Assembly: GCA_905236495.1 (NCBI GenBank)
Contig: CAJOPV010000180.1
Coordinates: 1-14,299 of the forward strand
Length of the DNA: 14,299 nucleotides
Reading direction: 5' to 3'
From: an uncultured Christensenellaceae bacterium
GTDB lineage: Bacteria; Bacillota; Clostridia; Christensenellales; Aristaeellaceae
The notes under the pieces were generated by a model. It was not told the DNA's origin. It was given only the letters and a program-made list of their open reading frames with translations, and did not search any database. Each line of letters begins with the position of its first letter. Position 1 is the first letter of the stretch. The position numbers and the translations under genes were made by a program. Positions 1 to 7,675 of this stretch are shown here, piece by piece.

Positions 1-1344
1 ACCCCCGGCCCCGCCACGCCCCGGCCCGGCAACAGCAACTACATTACCGTCACCGCCGATAAGGTGTGGGTGCGGGAAAAGGCCAGCACCAAGGCGGGCA
101 CCCTGGGCCAGGTGAATATGAATACCGTCCTGCCCTTTGTCAAGACCGTCACCTCGGGCCAGAGCACCTGGTATCAGGTCACCTATAACGGCAGGACCGC
201 CTACATCCTGGGCAATTATGCAAGGATTTTGACGAATGCGGAATACGATGCCCTTCGCGGCACCGCCACCCCCGCGCCCACCGCCGCCCCGGCAGGGGCC
301 ACCGCCGCCCCCGTGACGGAGGACCTGAGCGACGTGGCCCTCACCACCAAGGATAAGGTCATCATCCGGCAGACCGGCTCCATGCAGGGCAGGGAGCTGA
401 CCACCGTGCGCGCCTCCGGCACCAAGCTGACCTATCTGGGCAAATACACCGCCCCCACCGCGGATAACCCCTATTACTGGTTCAATATCCAGTACGGCAG
501 CATTACCGGCTGGATGCGGGGCGACCTGGTGCGGGTGCTGACGACGGAAGAAAAGCGGCTGTACGAGCTGACCGGCAATTCCGACGCCCCCAAGGAAGCC
601 AGCTACCGCACCCTGTCCAAGAACGATACGGGGGACGACGTGACCGCCCTGCAATTGAAGCTGGTGGAAAAGGGCTTCCTCACCGCCGATCAGGTATCCG
701 GCACCTACTTAACCAGCACCGAGAACGCCGTGATCGCCTTCCAGAAGGCCAACGGGCTGACGGTGGATGGCATCGCCGGTGAAAAAACCCAGCACGCCCT
801 GTTCAATACCGTGCCCGTGGGCACCTACGACGGCAGCAGCGTGCAGGCCGTCCTGTACCCGGTGGAGAAGATCGATTGGTATTCCGGCGGCATCCAGACC
901 ATCTTCGGCGTGGGCACCGTCGCCATCGTTACCGACGTATATACCGGCATTTCCTTCCGGGCTCAGCGGCTCTACGGCGATAACCACGCCGACTGCGAGC
1001 CTCTGACGACGGAGGATACCGCCGCCATCTGCCAGATCTTCGGCGTCAGCAACGCGCAGGATATTTCCGATCGGGAGAGCGAGCTGCAGTCCTGGCGCCG
1101 CCGGCCCCTGTGGGTCACCGTGGGCGGGCGCACCTTCGCGGCCTCCATGTACGGCATCCCCCACAACTTCAAGGGCGACCGCATCCCGGATAACAATTAC
1201 AACGGTCAGTTCTGCATCCACTTCACCAATTCCAAGACCCATAACACCGATCACGTGGACGTGGATGCCAGCTACAACGGCTGGTTCGGCGCGGTGAGCG
1301 CCATCGAGTACGCCTACACGCACTCCATCAGCGGCACCAAATAA
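1..1344 (+). CDS. Secreted SH3 / peptidoglycan-binding protein, 3' part (start lies upstream of the window)
   Basis: The frame is open from base 1, so the true start and any signal peptide are outside; 447 codons are visible and end at TAA 1342-1344. In order, from window codon 1: a Pro/Gly/Thr-rich linker (1-13), a bacterial SH3 domain (about 14-77), an Ala/Pro/Thr linker (about 87-104), a second SH3 domain (about 108-180), a PG_binding_1 domain (about 202-269, with ALQLKLVEKGFL and the typical FQKANGLTVDGIAG) and a 160-residue C-terminal domain. SH3b and PG_binding_1 domains bind cell-wall peptides and glycan, so the protein is most likely exported and wall-associated. The last domain carries His388 in MYGIPHNF and Cys405-Ile-His407 in GQFCIHF; the Cys/His pair recalls L,D-transpeptidase-like enzymes, but the usual SHGCIR motif is absent, so I do not assign an activity. 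The next gene starts one base after the stop, suggesting co-transcription. Confidence 0.85.
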   Translation, partial: TPGPATPRPGNSNYITVTADKVWVREKASTKAGTLGQVNMNTVLPFVKTVTSGQSTWYQVTYNGRTAYILGNYARILTNAEYDALRGTATPAPTAAPAGATAAPVTEDLSDVALTTKDKVIIRQTGSMQGRELTTVRASGTKLTYLGKYTAPTADNPYYWFNIQYGSITGWMRGDLVRVLTTEEKRLYELTGNSDAPKEASYRTLSKNDTGDDVTALQLKLVEKGFLTADQVSGTYLTSTENAVIAFQKANGLTVDGIAGEKTQHALFNTVPVGTYDGSSVQAVLYPVEKIDWYSGGIQTIFGVGTVAIVTDVYTGISFRAQRLYGDNHADCEPLTTEDTAAICQIFGVSNAQDISDRESELQSWRRRPLWVTVGGRTFAASMYGIPHNFKGDRIPDNNYNGQFCIHFTNSKTHNTDHVDVDASYNGWFGAVSAIEYAYTHSISGTK

Positions 1345-1345
1345 G

Positions 1346-2593
1346 ATGAATTACGATGTATGCATCATCGGCGGAGGCGCGGCGGGTTTGTCCGCCGCGC
1401 TTTCCGCTTCACAAAACGGGGCCCGGGCCGCGGTGCTGGAGGCGTCGCCCCGGGTGGGGCGAAAGATCCTTGCCAGCGGCAACGGGCGCTGCAACCTGGC
1501 GAATCGGGGCCCCGCCGCTTACCCGGGAGGCCGGGCGCTGGCGGAACGGGTGCTGAAAAACTGCCCGGTGGAAAAGGTATTATCCGCCTTTCAGGGCTGG
1601 GGCCTTGCCACCGCGGAGGAGGAGCAGGGCCGGGTGTATCCCGCCTGCGGGCAGGCCGCGGCGGTGCTGGATGTGCTGAGGGCCGCCCTGGCTCGGAAGC
1701 ATGTGCCGGTTTTCTGCGAAAGCCCCGTTCGGCGGATCGAACAGACGAAGGCGGGCTTCCGGCTGCATACCCCCCAGGAAGCCTGGGACTGCCGGGCCGT
1801 GATCGCGGCCTGCGGCGGCATGGCGGGGGGCAGGCTGGGCCACGACGGGGCGGCCTATGGGCTGCTTACCGATCTGGGCCATACGCTGATAGCGCCTCGG
1901 CCTGCCTTAACGCCGCTGACGGCGGAGAGGCGGGCGGTGAAGGGCTTATCCGGCCTGCGTTTGCCCGCCGTCCTGACGCTGTGCCGGGTGGAGGGGGGCA
2001 GGGAAACGCCCCTTTGCCAGTCCCAGGGTGAGGCGCTGTTTACCGATTACGGGGTCAGCGGCGTGTGCGCCATGGAGCTGGCCCGATATGCCCAGGAGGA
2101 AAGAGAGGCTTCCGGGGCCTGGCCCCTGCTGCTCATGGATTTTTCGCCCATGCTGGGCATCGCGCCCCGGGCTTTCGGCGTCCAAAGGGATGGGATCGCC
2201 GATCCCCACCGCCATGAGGCGGCGGCCCTGGCATTGCTGGAGCAACGGTCGCATATCCTGCCCAGGGAGGATCTTTTGCGGGGCCTGATCCCCAGATTGC
2301 TTTCCGAACGGCTGGAAGGCCAGCCCCTCCCTGCCCTTGCCCGAAGCCTCACCGCCTTCCCGGTGCCGCTGAACGGCGTTCGGGGCATGGAGCAGGCCCA
2401 GGTCACCGCCGGGGGCATCCGCATCGGGGAATTTGACTTTGATACCCTCCAATCCCGCCGGGTGCCCGGGCTGTTTGCCGCCGGGGAAATGCTGGATGTG
2501 GATGGGGCCTGCGGGGGCTTCAATTTGCAGTTCGCCTTCGCCTCCGGCCTCGTCGCGGGAGAGCAGGCCGCGAAGCTTTTCGTTAGGCGTTAG
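1346..2593 (+). CDS. FAD/NAD(P)-dependent oxidoreductase, HI0933/BaiN-like family
   Basis: A 415-residue flavoprotein of the HI0933-like family (also annotated as aminoacetone oxidase family FAD-binding enzyme, or BaiN). The N-terminal Rossmann motif is GGGAAGLSAA (residues 9-18), followed by the family signature GRKILASGNGRCNLAN near residues 39-54. Near the C terminus are TAGGIRIGEFD and LFAAGEMLDVDGACGGFNLQ, the second FAD-contact region typical of the family. Length is normal (about 400-420). The physiological substrate of most members is unknown; one clostridial homologue has been linked to bile-acid reduction, but sequence alone does not support that here. The ATG follows the previous stop with one base between and no Shine-Dalgarno sequence is visible, so translation is probably coupled to the upstream wall-protein gene. 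Confidence 0.9.
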   Translation: MNYDVCIIGGGAAGLSAALSASQNGARAAVLEASPRVGRKILASGNGRCNLANRGPAAYPGGRALAERVLKNCPVEKVLSAFQGWGLATAEEEQGRVYPACGQAAAVLDVLRAALARKHVPVFCESPVRRIEQTKAGFRLHTPQEAWDCRAVIAACGGMAGGRLGHDGAAYGLLTDLGHTLIAPRPALTPLTAERRAVKGLSGLRLPAVLTLCRVEGGRETPLCQSQGEALFTDYGVSGVCAMELARYAQEEREASGAWPLLLMDFSPMLGIAPRAFGVQRDGIADPHRHEAAALALLEQRSHILPREDLLRGLIPRLLSERLEGQPLPALARSLTAFPVPLNGVRGMEQAQVTAGGIRIGEFDFDTLQSRRVPGLFAAGEMLDVDGACGGFNLQFAFASGLVAGEQAAKLFVRR

Positions 2594-2692
2594 GAGGGAG
2601 GAGCCGGAAGACAGGCGGGCGGAGGTTCACGATTCATTGTTCGCTGCTTTTGCTTCCGCTCTCCGCCCTTTCCTCAAAAGGAGGTTATGAGC
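2594..2692 (+). other. Intergenic spacer with inverted repeat and ribosome binding site
   Basis: This 99-base spacer holds an 8-base inverted repeat, GGGCGGAG at 2617-2624 and CTCCGCCC at 2661-2668, with a 36-base loop and no T-run after it. A strong AAGGAGG site lies at 2678-2684. A small hairpin (CCTTT 2667-2671 with AAAGG 2677-2681) could partly cover that site. No vegetative promoter with good -35 and -10 boxes was found. Confidence 0.4.
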
Positions 2693-3286
2693 ATGTTTGT
2701 CGATCTGAAGCCCGGCGCCCTGCTGGCCCCGGTGCCGGCGGTGCTGGTATCCTGCGCCCGGGCAGGGGAAAGGCCCAACCTGGTCACCATCGCCTGGGCG
2801 GGCACGGTAAATTCCGAGCCGCCCATGTGCGCTGTTTCCGTCCGAAAGGAGCGCTTTTCCCACGATATCATCCGGGATTCCGGGGAGTTCGTCATCAATC
2901 TGGTGGGGGAGGATCAGCTCCGGGCCGCGGACCTGTGCGGCGTGAAATCGGGCCGGGATACCGATAAGTTCGCTTCCTGCGGCCTGACGCCCGTTTCCAT
3001 TGACGGCTTCACGGCTCCCGCCGTGGGGGAATGCCCCTTGCATCTGGCCTGCCGGGTGCGGTCCGTGCAGGAGCTGGGCAGCCATGACCTGTTCCTGGGC
3101 AGGATCGAAAAGGTGGGCGTGAGAGCCGAAATGATGGATGATGCCGGCAAGCTGGACTTTGGCAAAATGAAGCTGATCGCCTACAACCACGGCGTCTATT
3201 GCGCCTTAGGCCAGGCGCTGGGCTTTTTCGGCTATTCCGTCGCCGCCCCGGACGTGCTGAAAAGAAGAATGGCGGAGCTGAAATAA
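2693..3286 (+). CDS. Flavin reductase family protein (FMN-binding split barrel)
   Basis: A 197-residue protein of the flavin reductase-like / FMN-binding split-barrel family. The family signature is seen from the start: PGALLAPVPAVLVSC, then NLVTIAWAGTVNSEPPMCAVSVRK, where the conserved S/N-x-x-P-P segment contacts FMN, followed by GEFVINLVGE and the C-terminal HDLFLGRIEKVGV strand. Members bind FMN and reduce flavin or other small acceptors with NAD(P)H; the substrate of this one is unknown. ATG codons occur at 2687 and 2693. The AAGGAGG at 2678-2684 is only 2 bases from the first but 8 from the second, so 2693 is preferred; using 2687 adds two residues (Met-Ser). dnaX begins 18 bases after the stop. 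Sitting next to another flavoprotein gene may be functional or coincidental. Confidence 0.85.
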   Translation: MFVDLKPGALLAPVPAVLVSCARAGERPNLVTIAWAGTVNSEPPMCAVSVRKERFSHDIIRDSGEFVINLVGEDQLRAADLCGVKSGRDTDKFASCGLTPVSIDGFTAPAVGECPLHLACRVRSVQELGSHDLFLGRIEKVGVRAEMMDDAGKLDFGKMKLIAYNHGVYCALGQALGFFGYSVAAPDVLKRRMAELK

Positions 3287-3304
3287 AGGCAGGAGGAGTG
3301 TCCC

Positions 3305-4885
3305 TTGTATCAGGCGCTTTACCGGGTGTATCGCCCCAAAACTTTCTCCGAAATGGTGGGCCAGGAGGCCATCGTGCGCACGTTGCGCAGCCAGGTGACC
3401 TCCGGGCGGATCGCCCACGCCTATCTTTTCTGCGGCAGCCGGGGCACCGGCAAAACCAGCGCCGCCCGCATTTTGACCCGGGCCATCAACTGCGAAAACC
3501 CGCAAAACGGCGACCCCTGCGGGGAATGCGCAAGCTGCAAAACCATAGAATCCGGCGCGTCCTTCGACGTGTATGAGATGGATGCCGCCAGCAACAGCCG
3601 GGTGGAGGAGATCAGGGAGCTGCTGGAAAAGGTGGATTATCCGCCCCAGTTCGGCAAATACAAGGTGTATATCATCGACGAAGTGCACATGCTGTCCAAC
3701 GCGGCGTTCAACGCGCTGCTCAAGACATTGGAGGAGCCGCCGGAATACATGGTCTTTATCCTGGCGACCACCGAGCCCCAGAAGCTGCCCGCCACCATCC
3801 TTTCCCGCTGCCAGCGCTACGATTTCGGGCGCTACAGCGAGGATCAAATCGCCGGGCACCTGCGCCATGTGGCCCGGCTTTCCGGCGTGCAGGCGGAGGA
3901 CGAGGCCCTTTCCCTCATTGCCCGGGCGGCTGAGGGGGGCATGCGGGACGCTCTCTCCATCCTGGATATGTGCATGGGGGACGTGATCACCGAGGAGCAC
4001 GTCCGCGCCGCCCTGGGCACGGCGGACCGGGCTTTCCTCTTTTCCTTTGCCGACGCCCTGGCCCGGAAGGAGGGCGGGGAAGCCCTGCGCCTCATCGACG
4101 AACTGATGCGGGGCGGCAGGGACGTGCAGGTATTCTTAAAGGATCTATCCGCTCATCTGCGGCTTCTGATGGCTGCCAAGCTGTGCGGCCCCGGGGAGGC
4201 GCTGCCGGGAACCAGCGGCGAAAACGCCAGGCGCTACGCCGCCCAGGCGGAGAGCTTTTCCCAGGAACGCCTTTTGCGCACCCTGGAGGGGTGCATGCGG
4301 GCCGAGGGGGATACCCGGTGGGCCTCCTCCGCCCGGAGCGTGCTGGAAATATTCGCCCTTCGGGCCTGCGATCAGCCGGAGGATCAGGACGTGAGCGCCC
4401 TGCTGGAGCGCATCGGAGAACTGGAAAACCGCCTGAACGCCCTGGAGAAAAACGGCGTGCGGCCCGCCGCCCCGGCAAAGCCCGCGCCGAAAGCCGCCCC
4501 CAAGCCCGAAGCCGTCCCGGCGGCGGAGGCTCCGGCGGGGGACAAGCTGCCCAAGGACGTGTGGAACGACGCGCTGAAAGCCCTGAAAAAAACCGAGCCC
4601 GCCATTTTCGGCCCGCTGAGCCGGGGCAAATACGGGGGCTATAAGGACGGGACATACCGGGCGCTGTTCGCCCCCGGGGAAGAAATCTTTATGACGATGC
4701 TGGGCACCCCGGAACGCCGGGAGCGCATCGAAAGCGCCCTGAAAGCAAGCGGCGGCGGGGATTGCCGCTTCCAGGCCCTGCCCCAGGAAACGCCCCCGGA
4801 TCCCGCCGCCCAGGACCGGGCGGAGCAGGCCCTATCCGGCCTCATCGATACCTTCGGGCGGGATAAGGTACAGATCGATGATTGA
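3305..4885 (+). CDS. dnaX: DNA polymerase III subunit gamma/tau (clamp loader ATPase)
   Basis: This 526-residue protein is the AAA+ motor of the clamp loader, which opens the sliding clamp and places it on primed DNA. It opens with YQALYRVYRPKTFSEMVGQ, the DnaX signature. Walker A is GSRGTGKT (44-51), the zinc module uses Cys63, Cys72, Cys75 and Cys78, Walker B is IIDEVH (123-128), followed by LEEPP (142-146), sensor ATTEP (154-158) and the SRC motif (167-169) holding the arginine finger. An Ala/Pro/Lys linker covers about 387-412 and a short C-terminal domain follows. The start is TTG at 3305, with AGGAGG at 3291-3296 eight bases upstream. The genes often found next to dnaX (ybaB, recR) are absent. 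An A7 run at 4586-4592 (Lys428-Lys429) might allow a shorter gamma-like product; see findings. Confidence 0.97.
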   Translation: MYQALYRVYRPKTFSEMVGQEAIVRTLRSQVTSGRIAHAYLFCGSRGTGKTSAARILTRAINCENPQNGDPCGECASCKTIESGASFDVYEMDAASNSRVEEIRELLEKVDYPPQFGKYKVYIIDEVHMLSNAAFNALLKTLEEPPEYMVFILATTEPQKLPATILSRCQRYDFGRYSEDQIAGHLRHVARLSGVQAEDEALSLIARAAEGGMRDALSILDMCMGDVITEEHVRAALGTADRAFLFSFADALARKEGGEALRLIDELMRGGRDVQVFLKDLSAHLRLLMAAKLCGPGEALPGTSGENARRYAAQAESFSQERLLRTLEGCMRAEGDTRWASSARSVLEIFALRACDQPEDQDVSALLERIGELENRLNALEKNGVRPAAPAKPAPKAAPKPEAVPAAEAPAGDKLPKDVWNDALKALKKTEPAIFGPLSRGKYGGYKDGTYRALFAPGEEIFMTMLGTPERRERIESALKASGGGDCRFQALPQETPPDPAAQDRAEQALSGLIDTFGRDKVQIDD

Positions 4886-5624
4886 ATGCAGGACCGCCGA
4901 GGAGCGCAGGGCCCTTGCGCCTTTTTACCGAAAAAGCGGGGATGTGATGGCCCGATCCGCTTTGGAGGGGCGTTGCGGGCGCTGCTTTGCAAGCGATGAC
5001 GGCGCCTCGGCCCTGGTGATCGCCCGGGGGTTCGTTTTCCCGGCGGGCCGGGCCAGGGAAGGCTTTTTCCGGGAGACGGCGGGAGAGCTGCCTCCGGGCT
5101 TCCTCACCGTTTCCGGCACCGCCGCCTGGAGGCAGATCGCTTACCGTTATGGCGCCGTCATCCGCATGACCCGGTACGATATGCAGAATCCTCCCGCGTT
5201 CAGCGAGGAGGCGCTCCGGGCCCTCGCCGTGCCCCCGGAGGGGTTTCAGCTTCGCTGGGGTGACGAGGAGACGGCGAAACAGGCCCTGGAGAACGCCTGG
5301 AGCGAGGACCTTTGCACCTTTTACCTGGATGCCGCCGCCTGCGCCCGGGACGGGCTCACGGTAGGGGCGTACTGGCAGGGGAAACTCGTATCCGGCTGCG
5401 GGGCTTATGCCCGCACGGCGGACGCGGTGGAAATCGAGATCGATACCCACCCGGATTTCCGCCGCCGGGGGCTGGCCCTGTGCTGCGGGGCGCAGATGCT
5501 GCTCCTATGCAGGCAGCGGGGCCTGCGCCCGCACTGGGACGCCATGACGAAAAAAAGCGCCCGTCTGGCCTGCCGCCTGGGCTTTTTGCCGGGGCGGGCT
5601 TACCCCGTGGCGTGCCGGGAATAA
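4878..5624 (+). CDS. GNAT-family N-acetyltransferase
   Basis: A 248-residue protein whose C-terminal half is a GNAT fold of the GNAT_acetyltran type. The acetyl-CoA loop is visible as HPDFRRRGLA (191-200), preceded by the strand AVEIEIDT (183-190) and followed by the helix with a PHWDAMTKKSARLACRLGF tail (about 218-236), typical of the last helix-strand of the fold. The N-terminal half (1-120) is less conserved and rich in Arg and aromatic residues; it may form the paired half-domain of this subfamily. The acceptor substrate cannot be predicted. The ATG at 4878 overlaps the dnaX stop by 8 bases (ATGATTGA), with no clear Shine-Dalgarno site, so it is probably translated by coupling to dnaX. 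An alternative ATG at 4886 is in another frame. Confidence 0.8.
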   Translation: MIECRTAEERRALAPFYRKSGDVMARSALEGRCGRCFASDDGASALVIARGFVFPAGRAREGFFRETAGELPPGFLTVSGTAAWRQIAYRYGAVIRMTRYDMQNPPAFSEEALRALAVPPEGFQLRWGDEETAKQALENAWSEDLCTFYLDAAACARDGLTVGAYWQGKLVSGCGAYARTADAVEIEIDTHPDFRRRGLALCCGAQMLLLCRQRGLRPHWDAMTKKSARLACRLGFLPGRAYPVACRE

Positions 5625-5701
5625 ACCGCTTTTTCCCGCCGTTTTATGATTGTGACAGCTTCCCCGGGCGCGTTTTGCGCCCTGCGAGAAAGGAGAACGC
5701 C
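5616..5701 (+). other. Gap between acetyltransferase and membrane-protein genes, with two weak hairpins
   Basis: An inverted repeat CGGGAA (5616-5621) / TTCCCG (5633-5638) spans the acetyltransferase stop and is followed by TTTT at 5642-5645; it could be a weak terminator. A second hairpin, GGGCGC (5666-5671) / GCGCCC (5677-5682), has a 5-base loop. AAGGAG at 5690-5695 serves the next gene. TATGAT at 5645-5650 resembles a -10 box but has no good -35 box 17 bases upstream, so I do not call a promoter. Confidence 0.3.
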
Positions 5702-6793
5702 ATGAATTCCAACCGCGGTCAGTATAACTCCGCGCCGCTTTACAACATGAAAAACCGCCGCCGGCAGCAGCAGGAGGAAAAGCCGGAGGCGGCCCAGGCC
5801 GCGCCTCAGCCCTCCGGGCGGCGCTTCAAAGCCCTGTCCGTCATCATGTCGGTGGTGCTGCCGCTTTTGTTCCTTCTGTCTCTTTTGATTCCCAGCAACG
5901 GGCTCAGGTGGGCGTTTTTGGCCTTCGCCGCGGTATCCCTCATCGCCATGTGGGCGCTGGGCGCCTTTGTGAAAAGCGCCCGGAACACCCTGACGGTGGT
6001 GTATGGCGCCTTGGCGGTGGTGATCAGCCTGGCGCTGTTTATGAATTCCCAGGCCCCGGAGAGCCGGGCCGCCTCCGCCGGCCGTTCCCGGCCCGGCCCT
6101 GTCCCCAGCTCCACCGCAGGCAGCCTGGGGGGCATGCTGGAAACTACGGAAGCCCCGGAGGAAAACACGGACAGCGACGCTAACAAATCCGCCGCCCAGC
6201 TGCAGCTGGAAGGCTTCCTGGCCCAGTGGGCGGAGCGCCGGGTGGATGAAATGGTGAAGTATTGCCAGCCTGCCTGGGTCAGCGCTCAGACCTCCCCGGA
6301 AACCACCCTGTATCAGATGATCCAGGGCAGCCGCCCCGTCAATTACAGCGTGGAAAGGGTGGAGGGCAGCGATAACGATTCCACCCGCACCATCACCGTT
6401 CGGGTGCTGTTCGACGAAAACAATAATCAGCAGGTACTGAAGCGGCTGCAGGTGCTCATGTTCCGGGTGAACGATATCTGGTACGTGGGCCCCCAAAGCC
6501 TGGGCGGCGTGGTGATCGATGAAAACGGGGAAAACGCCGAGCCCACCATCATGCCCGCCTCCACCATCGCCCCGACCCCCACCCCCAATCCCAACGGCGG
6601 CAGCGGCATCACCGTGTATTACAACACCGACGGCGGCAAGTATTACCACGCGATTCCCAACTGCCCACGGGTGGATGAAAAGTATTGGCCCCTGACGGGC
6701 TTTTCCTTCGACCTGATCAACAGCCAGGAATTCAAGAACCTGGTGGCCTGCCCCAACTGCGGGGCGCCGGCCCGGCCCTCCGTCAGTCAGTAA
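5702..6793 (+). CDS. Membrane protein with three helices, extracytoplasmic domain and Cys/His tail; function unknown
   Basis: I do not recognise a named family. The ATG at 5702 has AAGGAG (5690-5695) at normal spacing and gives 363 residues; the frame is open further upstream, but only because it shadows the previous gene. Residues 1-45 are polar and rich in Arg, Gln and Ala. Three hydrophobic helices follow at about 46-63, 68-90 and 96-114. After a Ser/Pro/Gly linker (115-160), a folded domain (about 163-272) reads like a small NTF2/DUF4878-type domain (FLAQWAERRVDEMVKYCQP). A Pro/Thr linker (283-299) leads to a last module with His316, Cys321 and Cys350-x2-Cys353 (YYHAIPNC and ACPNCGAP), which could bind zinc. 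If the tail is outside the cell, such a metal site is unusual. The gene ends inside the convergent SPOR gene. Confidence 0.75.
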   Translation: MNSNRGQYNSAPLYNMKNRRRQQQEEKPEAAQAAPQPSGRRFKALSVIMSVVLPLLFLLSLLIPSNGLRWAFLAFAAVSLIAMWALGAFVKSARNTLTVVYGALAVVISLALFMNSQAPESRAASAGRSRPGPVPSSTAGSLGGMLETTEAPEENTDSDANKSAAQLQLEGFLAQWAERRVDEMVKYCQPAWVSAQTSPETTLYQMIQGSRPVNYSVERVEGSDNDSTRTITVRVLFDENNNQQVLKRLQVLMFRVNDIWYVGPQSLGGVVIDENGENAEPTIMPASTIAPTPTPNPNGGSGITVYYNTDGGKYYHAIPNCPRVDEKYWPLTGFSFDLINSQEFKNLVACPNCGAPARPSVSQ

Positions 6794-7613
6794 GCTGCCC
6801 GGAGAGCAGGCCCGATATGTCCCGGCACAGGCACAGGGCCGCCAATTGGCAGTATTTGATTTGACCGCCCAGCCGGACGCTGCCGGATGCCCCCTGGGCG
6901 GAAAGCAAGACGTCCGAAAGGGAGGAAAGGGCCCGCTTGAGCCGTCCTACGGCCTCCGGCGCGCTGCGGTCGAACCGGGCGTCCAGGGCGGCGCAGAGGG
7001 ATGTCAGCGTGGATCGCTGGGAGGCAAGGGCCTCCCGGGCGGCGGCAGGCTCCAGGGTGCGTTGATCCAGGCCGGAGGACAGGGCGTACAGCTGCTCCGG
7101 CAGCTGATACAGCGCGGCGCAGCCGTCCGCCATGGCGTCCAGCTGGGTTTTCTGCCCGGCGATCTTCAAATGGATCTCGGGCCAGAGGATTTCCGCCTGG
7201 GCGGTATCCATGCCGTGGTTTTCCTTTAGCTGGGTCTGCACCTTCTGGGCGTCGGCCCGGCTGGGATAGGCGGCTGCCAGCACCTGGCCTGTGCCCGGCG
7301 GCACGTAGCCGGCCCCGCCCCGCCCCCGCAGGCTTTCCGCCGCCTGAGAAGCGGAGGCGGCGCTTTCGTAGGCCCCCGTCTCCAGGGCGTACCAATGGCC
7401 CCCGGGCAGGGAAAGCACCCGCTCCCGGGCCGCCGTTTCCTCCGGGGAGAGGGTGGCGGCGGGGCGAAGGGCAATCAGGCTCGGGACGGGCAAAGCGCCG
7501 CTCCTGACCGCCAGGTACGCCCCCGCCCCCAGCAGAAGAATCAGCAGAATGAGCACCCGGCGGCGGATCTTCCTGACGCGGTACCGCCGCGTTTGCAATC
7601 GTCCGGCGCGCAT
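6783..7613 (-). CDS. SPOR-domain membrane-anchored protein
   Basis: The only minus-strand gene. The 276-residue product has a very basic N terminus (RRYRVRKIRRR, 9-19), one transmembrane helix (about 19-36), then a region matching a SPOR domain at about 72-143 (HWYALETGAYESAASASQAA ... VLAAAYPSRADAQKVQTQL), with the usual aromatic-led beta strand and repeated alpha-beta arrangement. SPOR domains bind denuded glycan strands of peptidoglycan and occur in division and sporulation proteins. The C-terminal 130 residues are helical and not recognised. Topology is likely cytoplasmic N terminus with the SPOR domain outside. AAAGGGGG (7621-7628, read on the minus strand) is seven bases before the ATG. 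The gene converges with the upstream membrane-protein gene, overlapping by 11 bases, and diverges from the DUF6062 gene across 62 bases. Whether it acts in sporulation or vegetative division cannot be told. Confidence 0.8.
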   Translation of the reverse strand: MRAGRLQTRRYRVRKIRRRVLILLILLLGAGAYLAVRSGALPVPSLIALRPAATLSPEETAARERVLSLPGGHWYALETGAYESAASASQAAESLRGRGGAGYVPPGTGQVLAAAYPSRADAQKVQTQLKENHGMDTAQAEILWPEIHLKIAGQKTQLDAMADGCAALYQLPEQLYALSSGLDQRTLEPAAAREALASQRSTLTSLCAALDARFDRSAPEAVGRLKRALSSLSDVLLSAQGASGSVRLGGQIKYCQLAALCLCRDISGLLSGQLTD

Positions 7614-7675
7614 GGTCCCGCCCCCTTTCAGGGAAGCATATGCGCCGGTGAAACCAAAAATAACCAGGAGGAAGC

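Noticed and set aside
709..1323. Long minus-strand open frame inside the SH3/PG-binding gene
   Set aside because: Composition is an artefact of the GC-rich opposite strand; the plus-strand frame has recognisable domains.
5312..5701. Upstream extension of the membrane-protein frame
   Set aside because: This part lies in the acetyltransferase gene and the ATG at 5702 has its own ribosome binding site.
7636..7643. GCATATGC palindrome in the divergent spacer as an operator or sporulation -10 box
   Set aside because: Only 8 bases long; no convincing -35 partner on either strand for SigA, SigE or SigG type promoters.
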